Shown here: positions 26,820 through 35,086 of the stretch, in pieces | How the letters are laid out: each line of letters starts with the position of its first letter | Numbering within the stretch: position 1 is the stretch's first letter | NCBI GenBank assembly: GCA_018053185.1 | Contig: JAGPLX010000003.1 | Span: 37,543 to 101,542, forward strand | Length of the DNA: 64,000 nt | Direction: 5' to 3' | Source of the DNA: Syntrophobacteraceae bacterium | Lineage (GTDB): Bacteria > Desulfobacterota > Syntrophobacteria > Syntrophobacterales > Syntrophobacteraceae | Notes under the pieces: model-generated | What the model was told of the DNA's origin: nothing | Database searches by the model: none | What the model saw: the letters and a program-made list of their open reading frames with translations, nothing else | Made by a program: the position numbers and the translations under genes

Positions 26820-28232
26820 TCAAGCCTCTGCTCTCGTTGTCCGACGGATGATGTTCAAATACCTCTCGAAGAGAAGCCGCGCCTCTTGGGCATTTCCCAG
26901 CGCTTCCAGTATCATGGCCGCATTCAAAATGGCCGGGCTGTAGTCCTGGTTTGATTCGATGGCTCGTGAGAGATGATTGAGCGCTTTTGCGGCATTTCCG
27001 CTCTTCCAATAAAGAACCCCGAGGTTGTTGAGGATAGGAGGGGAAGCCGGGTCGAGTTCCAGCGCCCTGGTGAACATTTCCAGTGCACTTCGAATATCGT
27101 TGGAGGCGAAGAACTCTTCTCCCCGTCGATTAAGTTCGGTAGCTGTAACCGGGGTGGATACCTTCTTGGTAGGGCTTTCTGCACGAACTATCCCCGGTTC
27201 TACCAGCTGGGAAGAGCGGTAGCAGTCCCATTCCGAGTCGATACTGAAGGAAGGATGGGGGATGCCGGCGTTGCGCAATACTGCAGCCAGCGTTTTGCGG
27301 GCAACGAACGTGTGCTCCGTCGTCAGGACAGAGCCGTCGTTGAGGCCGAAGGAGAAATCGGGAAGTAGGGACTTCACTGCCTCGATTGCGCGGGTAAGGG
27401 CCTTCACATACGGGATGAAACAGAGCCGGAGGATTTCTTCGGTAAGCGGATACGTCAGGTGCTTGGCTGGAATGATGATCCCTGGACTTACGAAGGCAAG
27501 AGCGTGGAAGTGGTAGAAGATGAGAGGCATTCCGTTCACGCTCACCCGGCCGTTTCCGTCGCAGGCATAGCGGTACTGTTCGTGGTTCCACGGCGCCACG
27601 CCGGCACCGATGTGCTCCAACACCCGCACCCTTGCGAAGCGCCGGGGCCAGTCCTCAAGATAGAGCTGGTCGCCGAATTTGCCGTCTTCCACACGGGCGT
27701 AACACCACTCGATACAGCGTTGCCGCCACCAGTCCAGTGCCTCCTCACCAGGCTCGTCCCTGCCGAAAATGAGAAGTCCGACGTTAAACCGTCCGTTTTC
27801 GGCAAGGTGCCCCAAGGCGGGCGGAAACCGGTGTTCGTGGATCAGGATGGAGTGGTCCCTAAACTCCGCGAATATCGGCTCCGGTGACGAATAGAAGTAG
27901 AGGTCGGCGTCGAGGTAGGCAAGCGCGTCGATCTCCGGGTATCGGTCCATGAGCCGGCGGATGACGGTCGGAGTGAGGGTCCAGTAGTATTCGACCAGAG
28001 AGCGGTTGGAACGGGTGGCCAAGAGAGGATCGTCTCCCCTTTCGATCTCGTGAAGGGGGATGGTCGCAACCCGGGGGAGCCCCAGTCCTTCCACGATAAC
28101 CCGGGAGATTTCATCCAGGCAGATGGCAAACAGGGTGTAGTCCCGCGTCTCGTGGGCGGCGAGCGACTCCATGAGCGCCAGGCCCCTGACGAGGTAGTTT
28201 CGGTCGAAATAGGTGCAGTAGTAACGTTTCAT
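26820..28232 (-). CDS. glycosyltransferase with C-terminal TPR repeats
   Basis: A 470-residue protein. The first 270 residues resemble GT8-like/nucleotide-diphospho-sugar transferases: it opens 'YYCTYFDRNYLVRGLALMESL', carries the DxD metal motif 'LAYLDADLYFY' near residue 108, and has 'RFNVGLLIFGRD' and 'HYHFH'-like residues around the acceptor site. Residues of about 360-460 hold two to three TPR units ('GEEFFASNDIRSALEMFTRALELDP', split across a helix pair). TPRs on glycosyltransferases often recognise protein acceptors, as in protein glycosylation. GAGGAG precedes the ATG by 4 nt, and the aminotransferase gene ends 7 nt upstream. Confidence 0.78.
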   Translation of the reverse strand: MKRYYCTYFDRNYLVRGLALMESLAAHETRDYTLFAICLDEISRVIVEGLGLPRVATIPLHEIERGDDPLLATRSNRSLVEYYWTLTPTVIRRLMDRYPEIDALAYLDADLYFYSSPEPIFAEFRDHSILIHEHRFPPALGHLAENGRFNVGLLIFGRDEPGEEALDWWRQRCIEWCYARVEDGKFGDQLYLEDWPRRFARVRVLEHIGAGVAPWNHEQYRYACDGNGRVSVNGMPLIFYHFHALAFVSPGIIIPAKHLTYPLTEEILRLCFIPYVKALTRAIEAVKSLLPDFSFGLNDGSVLTTEHTFVARKTLAAVLRNAGIPHPSFSIDSEWDCYRSSQLVEPGIVRAESPTKKVSTPVTATELNRRGEEFFASNDIRSALEMFTRALELDPASPPILNNLGVLYWKSGNAAKALNHLSRAIESNQDYSPAILNAAMILEALGNAQEARLLFERYLNIIRRTTRAEA

Positions 28233-28239
28233 GATCTCC

Positions 28240-29361
28240 TCATCTGCCGCACATCGAAATCCACTCGCTGATGGCGCCGCAAACCCTCGCGACCTCGCCG
28301 TCGGTCAGCTCCGGGTACATGGGTAGGGTCAGGATGCGGCGATAGAGAGATTCGGTCACCGGCAGCCGGTCTCCGCCCCGGATTCTTCCCTCGTAAGCCG
28401 GTTGCCGGTGGACGGGCATCGGGTAATGGAGAGCAGTGGCAACGCCGCGTTCCTTCAGAAACTGTCGCAGGCTGGTTCGCTGCTCCGCCTCCACCACGAA
28501 GAGGTGCATAGCGTGCAGTGTGCCGGGTATGAGCGGCGGGGGGACCACAAGTCTGCCGTCGCACGCCTTCCGATAACGGTCGGCGATTTTCCTTCGTCTA
28601 GCATTGTCGGTATCCAGGTGGTGAAGCTTTGCCCGCAGGACCGCTGCCTGAATCTCGTCCAGCCGAGAGTTCAGGCCCGCTACCGTGCTTATGTAGCGCT
28701 CCTTCCAGCCATACTCCCTCAGGGCACGGCAGGCATCAGCTATCTCCGCTGAGCCGGTCGTCACAGCGCCACCGTCGCCGATGGCGCCGAGGTTTTTGGT
28801 GGGATAGAAGCTGAAGGCGGCGGCATCGCCAAAGGTACCAACTTTCCTGCCATCAATTCCAGCGCCGTGGGCCTGGGCGCAGTCCTCGACCACCTTCAGC
28901 CTGTTCCGGGAGGCAATGGAGCAGATTTTCGGCATGTCCGCCGGTTGGCCGTAGATGTGGACCGGGACGACAGCCCTTGTAGCCGGGGTGATGAGCGGAG
29001 GGATGGCCGCCGGGTCAATGCAGCGGGTGACGGGATCGATGTCGGCGAAGACCGGTGTCGCCCCCACCTGCTCGATCGCCGCAACGGTCGCCACGGCTGT
29101 GTGGGAGACGGTAATTACCTCGTCTCCTGCCTGGACGCCGCAGGAGAGAAGGGCCAGCGCCAGGGCTTCGGTGCCGCTGGCGACGCCGATGGAGAAGGCC
29201 GCCCCTATGTAGGCAGCGAATTCCCTTTCGAAGAAGCTCACCTCGTTTCCCAGGATGTACCAGCCGCTCTTGAGCACCCTGTCGATGGCCACCCTGATTT
29301 CCTCTTCACGCCGTGTGAACTGGGCAAGGGGGTTCGCCACCGGAACAACGTCAGTTCCCAT
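28240..29361 (-). CDS. DegT/DnrJ/EryC1/StrS sugar aminotransferase
   Basis: A 373-residue fold-type-I PLP enzyme. Motifs include 'VASGTEALALALL', 'EVITVSHTAVAT', 'PVHIYGQPADM', 'VEDCAQAHGA' and the PLP-lysine region 'SFYPTKNLGAIGDGGAV'. 'AGLNSRLDEIQAAVL' is typical of the family that transaminates nucleotide-linked keto sugars. It probably makes a dideoxy-amino sugar for glycosylation, together with the epimerase gene it overlaps by 11 nt upstream. The particular sugar is not predictable. Confidence 0.93.
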   Translation of the reverse strand: MGTDVVPVANPLAQFTRREEEIRVAIDRVLKSGWYILGNEVSFFEREFAAYIGAAFSIGVASGTEALALALLSCGVQAGDEVITVSHTAVATVAAIEQVGATPVFADIDPVTRCIDPAAIPPLITPATRAVVPVHIYGQPADMPKICSIASRNRLKVVEDCAQAHGAGIDGRKVGTFGDAAAFSFYPTKNLGAIGDGGAVTTGSAEIADACRALREYGWKERYISTVAGLNSRLDEIQAAVLRAKLHHLDTDNARRRKIADRYRKACDGRLVVPPPLIPGTLHAMHLFVVEAEQRTSLRQFLKERGVATALHYPMPVHRQPAYEGRIRGGDRLPVTESLYRRILTLPMYPELTDGEVARVCGAISEWISMCGR

Positions 29362-30349
29362 TGTCGGCCTCCCAGTAATGATTTGAGAACTGCCGGTAGT
29401 ACCCGATGGTCCTTCTCAGCCCCTCCTCCAGCCTTGTTGTCGGTTTCCAGCCGAGCTTGGCGCGGATCTTCCGATAGTCGGCGTAGTAGTCACCGATGTC
29501 GATCGATTTTCGATCCTCGGGGAATGGGACGATCTGGTATGTGCCGCCGCCGTTCACCCGGATCATCGTTTCCGCCGTGTCTCGGAGAGTAAGGGGGTCG
29601 TCGGCCCCCAGGTTGAATATCTCCCCGTTGGCGTCTTCTGATGCTGCGCACAGGAGTATTGCCTCGATCACGTCATCCACGTAAGTGAAATCGCGTATTT
29701 GCTTCCCGTCGCCGAATACCAGGAGCGGCTGCCCCTCGATGATCCTCCTGATCCAGATCCCGAGAAAAGTCTGGCGGGCGTCTTTCACCCGCATGCGGGG
29801 GCCGTAGGTGTTAGTGAGGCGGAGCACGGAGGCGCGGATGCCATAGACGTTGTTGTAAACCAGGTGATACCACTCGCCGGCCATCTTGTTGATGCCGTTC
29901 ACATCCACCGGGCTCAAGGGGTGCCGTTCGTCGACCGGAAGGTATCGGGGGGCCCCATACATCTGTCGAGTGCTGGCGAAGACGAGCTTGATCCCCGGGT
30001 TGTGCCGGCGGCAGGCCTCGAGGATCGAGAGCTGTGCACGGGCGTTGATCTCCAGGTCCGGATAGGGGTTGTTCATGGAATCGACGTGGCTCGTCTGTCC
30101 AGCAAGGTTGAAGAGATAGTCCTGACCCTGGACGAGGTACTTCATGGAGTGCTCGTCTCGAACATCCGAGATGTTGACGCGGACCTTCTCCTTGATCGGC
30201 TCGATATTCCAGAGATTTCCCCCGTACTCGGGGATGAGACTGTCCACGAGGGTCACGCGGGCGCCGAGTTCCACCAGGCACATGGCCAGGTTGGAGCCGA
30301 TGAAGCCGAGACCGCCGGTTATGAGGACGTTCGTTCCCGAGAAGTTCAT
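29351..30349 (-). CDS. NAD-dependent epimerase/dehydratase (extended SDR)
   Basis: A 332-residue extended short-chain dehydrogenase that acts on nucleotide sugars. The Rossmann motif GGLGFIGSN lies at residues 12-20, followed by 'NLAGQTSHVDSM', 'FASTRQMYG' and 'VLRLTNTYGPR'. The usual YxxxK catalytic pair reads NGINK here, so the Tyr position is Asn; the Lys is kept. 'FGDGKQIRDFTYVDDV' marks the C-terminal substrate domain. The gene overlaps the methyltransferase upstream by 4 nt and the aminotransferase downstream by 11 nt, so the three are translated together. The product sugar is unknown. Confidence 0.9.
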   Translation of the reverse strand: MNFSGTNVLITGGLGFIGSNLAMCLVELGARVTLVDSLIPEYGGNLWNIEPIKEKVRVNISDVRDEHSMKYLVQGQDYLFNLAGQTSHVDSMNNPYPDLEINARAQLSILEACRRHNPGIKLVFASTRQMYGAPRYLPVDERHPLSPVDVNGINKMAGEWYHLVYNNVYGIRASVLRLTNTYGPRMRVKDARQTFLGIWIRRIIEGQPLLVFGDGKQIRDFTYVDDVIEAILLCAASEDANGEIFNLGADDPLTLRDTAETMIRVNGGGTYQIVPFPEDRKSIDIGDYYADYRKIRAKLGWKPTTRLEEGLRRTIGYYRQFSNHYWEADNGN

Positions 30350-31326
30350 AAGGACCTTTCATTGATGAGGCTTAACACTGCCGGGTTCGAAGAGTGACGG
30401 GCGGGGAGTTGATAGGCTGTAGCCGGTTGCGGCGTAAAGTCGCCTTTCGTGAGAGTTGCATACACCGACCGGATGTCCTGGGGCTCCCTGTTCGCGATAT
30501 TGAGAATTCCCTTGCTTGCCGGGATCGTCATCCGCCATCCGCACTCCAGAACCCGGAATCCGGCGGTTTCGCTCAGATACCGCAGGCAGTCCGGGCTGAA
30601 GCGCCAGTAATCGTTGGGCGAGGGATGATACGGAAAGGAGAAGACCGTTTCCACGATCAGAAGGCTGTTGGGCCGCATTACCTGGTAGAGAGCGGCAAAG
30701 ACCCGAAATGGGTTCTGAACGTGTTCCATGACGTTCAGGCAGACCGCCGTTCCGAACGCATCGGTATATGAGTACGGGAGGTCCTCGATAAATGGGTCTC
30801 CCTTGTCGGGGTTTAGGATCAGATACTCTTTGTCGATGTGATCGAATGGCCTCTGCGCCAGGGATATGTACCTTGCGTTCTGATCGCCGGTTGCCATCGT
30901 GAGGCTGTAGTCGGCAATACACGGCCGCTCCATGCCGCCGAGGTCGGCGAAAGGCTTGCGCAGACCGTATTTTTCAATCTGCTCCGTTACGAGCAGGATG
31001 TCATCCCAGAACATGTTTTCTCCTGTTGCCGATGGTGGTGTTGCCGGCACTTCGGCGCAAGGCCCCGCGTATTCCGGTTCGGCTTCGTCGGCTGGCGGAA
31101 GGCATGGCGCGTGCATGTCGCCTTCTCTCATCGACCGGTTTGGGAATTTATTGTAGCAGCTGTGGCACATGATCGCGAAGCCGTTATCCTGTGGGATTCC
31201 GGCAAGACAAAACCGCCGCGTATACTCGTATTTGGAGCCGTGCCGGATTTCCTCGAAGGAGGACTCGTTGATGTTCCCCATCCGATACTCGGTTATGCCC
31301 GACGGGTTGCAGGCATGGAGACGCAT
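30346..31326 (-). CDS. SPASM-fragment plus class I methyltransferase protein
   Basis: A 326-residue frame in two parts. Residues 1-65 look like the C-terminal SPASM cluster region of a radical SAM enzyme ('CNPSG', 'RMGNINESSFEEI', 'CHSCYNKF'), but no radical SAM core precedes it. After a Pro/Ala-rich stretch, residues of about 105-326 form an SAM-dependent methyltransferase-like domain ('ADLGGMERP', 'CLNVMEHVQNPFRVF', 'LLIVETVF'). Both the ATG at 31326 (GGAG upstream) and an inner ATG at 31014 (CAGGAG 5 nt upstream) could start translation; the inner one would give just the methyltransferase. It is tightly coupled to the epimerase gene. Confidence 0.72.
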   Translation of the reverse strand: MRLHACNPSGITEYRMGNINESSFEEIRHGSKYEYTRRFCLAGIPQDNGFAIMCHSCYNKFPNRSMREGDMHAPCLPPADEAEPEYAGPCAEVPATPPSATGENMFWDDILLVTEQIEKYGLRKPFADLGGMERPCIADYSLTMATGDQNARYISLAQRPFDHIDKEYLILNPDKGDPFIEDLPYSYTDAFGTAVCLNVMEHVQNPFRVFAALYQVMRPNSLLIVETVFSFPYHPSPNDYWRFSPDCLRYLSETAGFRVLECGWRMTIPASKGILNIANREPQDIRSVYATLTKGDFTPQPATAYQLPARHSSNPAVLSLINERSL

Positions 31327-31356
31327 CGTCGCTCCAACCCCAGAATCCTCCCTGGA

Positions 31357-34300
31357 TCAACGAACAAAATCTTTTTCCGCTTTTGCGAATACGTAGGTCA
31401 CATCGTAGGAATCGTCGGCCGGATTCGAATAGAATTCGAGGGTCCGGATGAGGTTCAGGCCGTTGACGGCGAATTCCCTGAGCAGCTCGACTTCGTTGAA
31501 TACAATCTCGACCGTTTTGACCCCGTAAGCGAATTTCTTCAGGTGCTGGGTCGGTTTCCTTCTGCATATCGGTGTCCGGTGGGCAACAACGAACCGGTCC
31601 GCGACCCGGGCTGTCTCGAAGATGTGTTGTCGCCAGTTGGGGACATGGAGCAGGATGCCAGAGGAGACGACCGTGTGGAACTGCCGGTCGGCGAAGAAAA
31701 GACAGGCACCGTCCGCCGTGAAGAACTTTGCCTTCGGGTAATAGTCCCGCGCCATCGCGATGAGTGGCTCCGAATAGTCGACGCCGGTGTAATCGATCCG
31801 CCTGTTGAGAAGGTATTCGAGGATTTCGTAATAATATCCGCTGGCACAGCCGATCTCCAGGATCGACCCTCCGGGTGGAAGAAGGGGTTTTATGGCGTCG
31901 GCAAGAACCTGGAAGGCAATGGGGACCTTTCCCCGGTACATCTGCGCCAGCTCTTTTTGGACCAGCGCCCGCTGCCGGGCGGGAATGCCCTCGTCCTGCC
32001 ATGCCGAGGTCATGTCCGGGGTAATCTCCGACACCGAGATCGCCGTATGGCCGTACGATATCTTCGACAGGTCGGGTGTCGGGAAGTGGTCCTTTTCCCT
32101 GCGGTAGCGGAGATGCCGCTCCAGTATCTCGGCGGTCTGCTCCATTCGCCTGGCATAGGTATGGTCCCGAAGGGTTCGTGCCTGACCCGCGCGGGCAATC
32201 TCATCGCCTTCTTCGGGGTGAAGCTGGTAGTACTTGATGAGCGCGGCGCATTCCTCCGGGGATCGGTAAGCTACTACTTCCCTGCCGATTTCGAAGAGCT
32301 CGCCGAGGTTATCCTTGTAGTCGGTGATGAGGAGTGCGCCGCAGCCGGTCGCCTCGAACAGGCGCATGTTGTTGGCATAGTTTTCGGCTACATCGATATG
32401 CCGATTGATGGTAATCCGGGACTCGGCAAGGACCGAAAACATATCGATGCCCCACGTCTCACCGTGATGCCTCATGCGGATCGGCGAGTCAGCGGGAAGG
32501 GTCTCGGCCCCATATCCCCAGAAATCGACAGGGACCAGTTCCGCAATCTTCTCGAGGTATTCCTTACCCTTGCCGTGGGCGGCGGAGATTCCCCCCACGA
32601 AGGTCACGGGGTGCCTTCTTGCCCGGTGGCCGATTTTTTCAAGGACCTTGGGATCGAAGGCGAGGGGCTGGTAGTATGCCGTGATCCCCCTCTCTCTGAA
32701 GCGGATGACGTAGTGGGGAAAAGAGGAGAGGATGATGTCCAGGCCGTGCAGATGGGCCTGGGGCGGGATCGGGCAGGCGATCTGGCCGACGATCAGCTCG
32801 GTGTAGGGCCGGATGGCTGAGAGAAACTCTTTCGTGGCGAGACCAAGGTTCTGCAGATAAACCACACTTGGCTTCGCACGCCTGATCTGCTCGATGACGC
32901 GGGCTGGCCCCTCGTCCCCGCATCCATTCTCTCTGGCCCAGGCATCCTGAAGTGGTCGGCAGTTGAGGATCAGGTCGTCAGCCTGCCAGCCGGCGCGCTT
33001 GAGCCCCTCGGAATAAAAGTCACTGTCGCCGAAGCATTCGCCCTGCAAGGATGCCTTCTGATCGAGGTACGGTCGGCCATCGAGGCCTGGATTCCTGCGG
33101 TAGTGTTCATTTATGAAACCGTCGTAATAGGTGTTGAGAAACAGGCAGGAGGGAGCCGAAACGGCTGGTTCGGTGCTGAATGCAATGGATGCTGGTTCCA
33201 CACCGACCGTCGATGGCGGCGAAACCGCATTCCCGGCACCGGCAAGTCGCCGCACCTCCAGATCGAAACTCCCCTCCCAATAGACCATGGTGTTGACCAT
33301 ATCGGCCTTGAGGTAGACAAGGGCGGAGAAGGCCTTTTCCCTGGCCGACCGGGGCGAGCAGTGCATACTCATCAGGAGGTCGCAGTTGAGGCCATCGAGT
33401 TCGGCAGTGGTGTATTCGGTGAAGATCAACCGTCCATGGATGAACTCTACAGCCCATCGGTGATTGCTTATCTTGGCGCTGTTCAGCCAGAGGTCCTTGC
33501 CTCGGGTGGGGGTTTCGATGTATCCGCGCCTTGCTACCCGCATCAGCTCCCGGCAGGCGTCCTCCGGTGAATCCACGTGCTCCAGAACGTGAGAGCAGTA
33601 AACGAAATCGAATTCCTTGTCCGCGAACGGTAACCTTTCGATGTTGCACTCGTAGACGGGCTTGCCGTGAAGGTGCTTGAAGGGAATCCCGGCGCGGCCC
33701 ACATCGCCGTTATCGAGGGAGATGTCCGCAAGGTGGGTTGCAAAGGGAAGGTGCCCGCTGCCGATATCGAGCACCTTGTCCGATGGTTTTATACCGAAAT
33801 CGAAATAGCGGGCCTGGTAGAGGTGGTATCTATCCTCCTTTTCCGGAAGAAGCTGGAAAAGATCGTAGGCCTCTGCCAGGATCGGCACAGCCTGGTGTCG
33901 GTAATAGTCTGCCATCTGCTCGTACAGATCGAAAGCGTCGAGATACTTACCTTCTTCGAATAGGGCCCGAGCCGCCAGGATATCGGCATCGACATTGGTG
34001 AGGATGAATTTTGTCTTTGCTCTCCGGCATTTGTCGGAGGCAGGCACCTTGTCGGCCGTCAGCCAGATCTCTCTATCGTCGATTTTGGTGGTGTCGATCG
34101 TGAATCCCTGGCTCTCGGAAAGGGCTGAGAGAGTCGCCATGGAAAACTTGTTGATTTGCAAGCTCATGCCGCCTGGCCATGCCTCCGCATCCAGGTCGAG
34201 GCTCTCTTCAGGGACAGTGATCAGGATCTTTCCGTGTTCCTTGAGTACTCGGTACATTTCCGCTACCACCGCCGCTGGGTCGTCGACGTGTTCGAGGGTC

Positions 34301-34707
34301 TCTGTGCAGATGATCCTGTCGAAGAAGTTGTCGGGAAACGGAAGATGATGGACGTCGCCCGTCACAAAAATTCCGTCGGGAAATCGCCTTCTTATTTCCT
34401 CTATGGCGACCGAAGAGAAATCAATGCCGTATTTTTTCAGTTGGTTGTCCCGAGGGAGAGCCCCAAAAACCCCTCCTGTGCCGCAACCGACATCGAGAAT
34501 CTTGCCGCAGCTATCAAAAAAGGGAAGACTCGCAAGTTTTTTGTAAAACTCAAGTCTGAGGGGATCTTCGTATTCGTAAGGGCTGGTAGACCCTTCAGTC
34601 TTCCAGAAGCCGTTGTAAAGGTTGTCGAAGAAATCCGGTGTATTTGGGTTAGGGGCGTTTGAGGTTTTGTCCGACCTCTTGCTTTGGTTGCAAGTTGTCC
34701 GAGACAT
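31357..34707 (-). CDS. giant multi-domain protein: three methyltransferase domains and a CgeB-like glycosyltransferase
   Basis: A single 1116-residue frame. Domain 1 (about 50-200) is a class I methyltransferase with 'ILDVGCGTGGVFG'. Domain 2 (about 290-440) is another, 'VLDIGSGHLPFATHL' with 'YCSHVLEHVDSPEDA'. Residues of about 520-860 are a GT-B glycosyltransferase ending in a CgeB-like region ('NNMRLFEATGCGALLITDY', 'EVVAYRSPEECAALI'). Domain 4 (about 890-1110) is a third methyltransferase, 'ILEIGCASGYYYEI'. No signal peptide or membrane segment. It probably methylates and glycosylates a surface polysaccharide or protein glycan. The ATG at 34707 is the first of the frame and has only a weak ribosome site. 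Confidence 0.85.
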   Translation of the reverse strand: MSRTTCNQSKRSDKTSNAPNPNTPDFFDNLYNGFWKTEGSTSPYEYEDPLRLEFYKKLASLPFFDSCGKILDVGCGTGGVFGALPRDNQLKKYGIDFSSVAIEEIRRRFPDGIFVTGDVHHLPFPDNFFDRIICTETLEHVDDPAAVVAEMYRVLKEHGKILITVPEESLDLDAEAWPGGMSLQINKFSMATLSALSESQGFTIDTTKIDDREIWLTADKVPASDKCRRAKTKFILTNVDADILAARALFEEGKYLDAFDLYEQMADYYRHQAVPILAEAYDLFQLLPEKEDRYHLYQARYFDFGIKPSDKVLDIGSGHLPFATHLADISLDNGDVGRAGIPFKHLHGKPVYECNIERLPFADKEFDFVYCSHVLEHVDSPEDACRELMRVARRGYIETPTRGKDLWLNSAKISNHRWAVEFIHGRLIFTEYTTAELDGLNCDLLMSMHCSPRSAREKAFSALVYLKADMVNTMVYWEGSFDLEVRRLAGAGNAVSPPSTVGVEPASIAFSTEPAVSAPSCLFLNTYYDGFINEHYRRNPGLDGRPYLDQKASLQGECFGDSDFYSEGLKRAGWQADDLILNCRPLQDAWARENGCGDEGPARVIEQIRRAKPSVVYLQNLGLATKEFLSAIRPYTELIVGQIACPIPPQAHLHGLDIILSSFPHYVIRFRERGITAYYQPLAFDPKVLEKIGHRARRHPVTFVGGISAAHGKGKEYLEKIAELVPVDFWGYGAETLPADSPIRMRHHGETWGIDMFSVLAESRITINRHIDVAENYANNMRLFEATGCGALLITDYKDNLGELFEIGREVVAYRSPEECAALIKYYQLHPEEGDEIARAGQARTLRDHTYARRMEQTAEILERHLRYRREKDHFPTPDLSKISYGHTAISVSEITPDMTSAWQDEGIPARQRALVQKELAQMYRGKVPIAFQVLADAIKPLLPPGGSILEIGCASGYYYEILEYLLNRRIDYTGVDYSEPLIAMARDYYPKAKFFTADGACLFFADRQFHTVVSSGILLHVPNWRQHIFETARVADRFVVAHRTPICRRKPTQHLKKFAYGVKTVEIVFNEVELLREFAVNGLNLIRTLEFYSNPADDSYDVTYVFAKAEKDFVR

Positions 34708-35086
34708 TAACGGAATCCTTTACAGGCCGGCAATTTCCGGAAGAAATTAGACCAACCTATTGAATTCTATGCCTTTGTCTTCGGTTGTTTCCGAAGAACC
34801 CTGAGCACTCACAAAGACCTTTCATCTATTGGGGTCACAACCGGGAATCACTGCTCATGGGTCGGATTCTCCACATTTAAACCCATTTTTGTCGGTAAGT
34901 TGACACCTTCTTGGCAAACCTCCCGTGCCGCAAATTTCCCCCTCCAGTCTTTCGAGGCGTGGCCGATAGCCGCTGGATGAAGTATCCTGTTCTAAGGAAG
35001 AGAAAACAGAACATTCAAGCCGCCCGTGGAGCAAGGCCTGTTATCCTGCTTGCAGAACCTGGATGCACAATTCTGCCAAAGCCGGA
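34708..35086. other. intergenic region upstream of the glycan block
   Basis: About 380 bases, AT-richer than the flanks, between the muramidase gene's 3' end and the giant glycan protein. It contains a 7-bp stem TCTTCGG/CCGAAGA (34778-34797). The promoter of the 26.8-34.7 kb block should lie here, but no convincing -35/-10 pair or sigma-54 site was found. Confidence 0.4.

Noticed and set aside
30838..32820. Plus-strand open frame of about 660 codons
   Set aside because: Antisense to the multi-domain glycan protein and methyltransferase genes, without recognisable domains or a ribosome site.
34915..34950. Sigma-54-like promoter
   Set aside because: GG and GC elements are 14 nt apart instead of 12.
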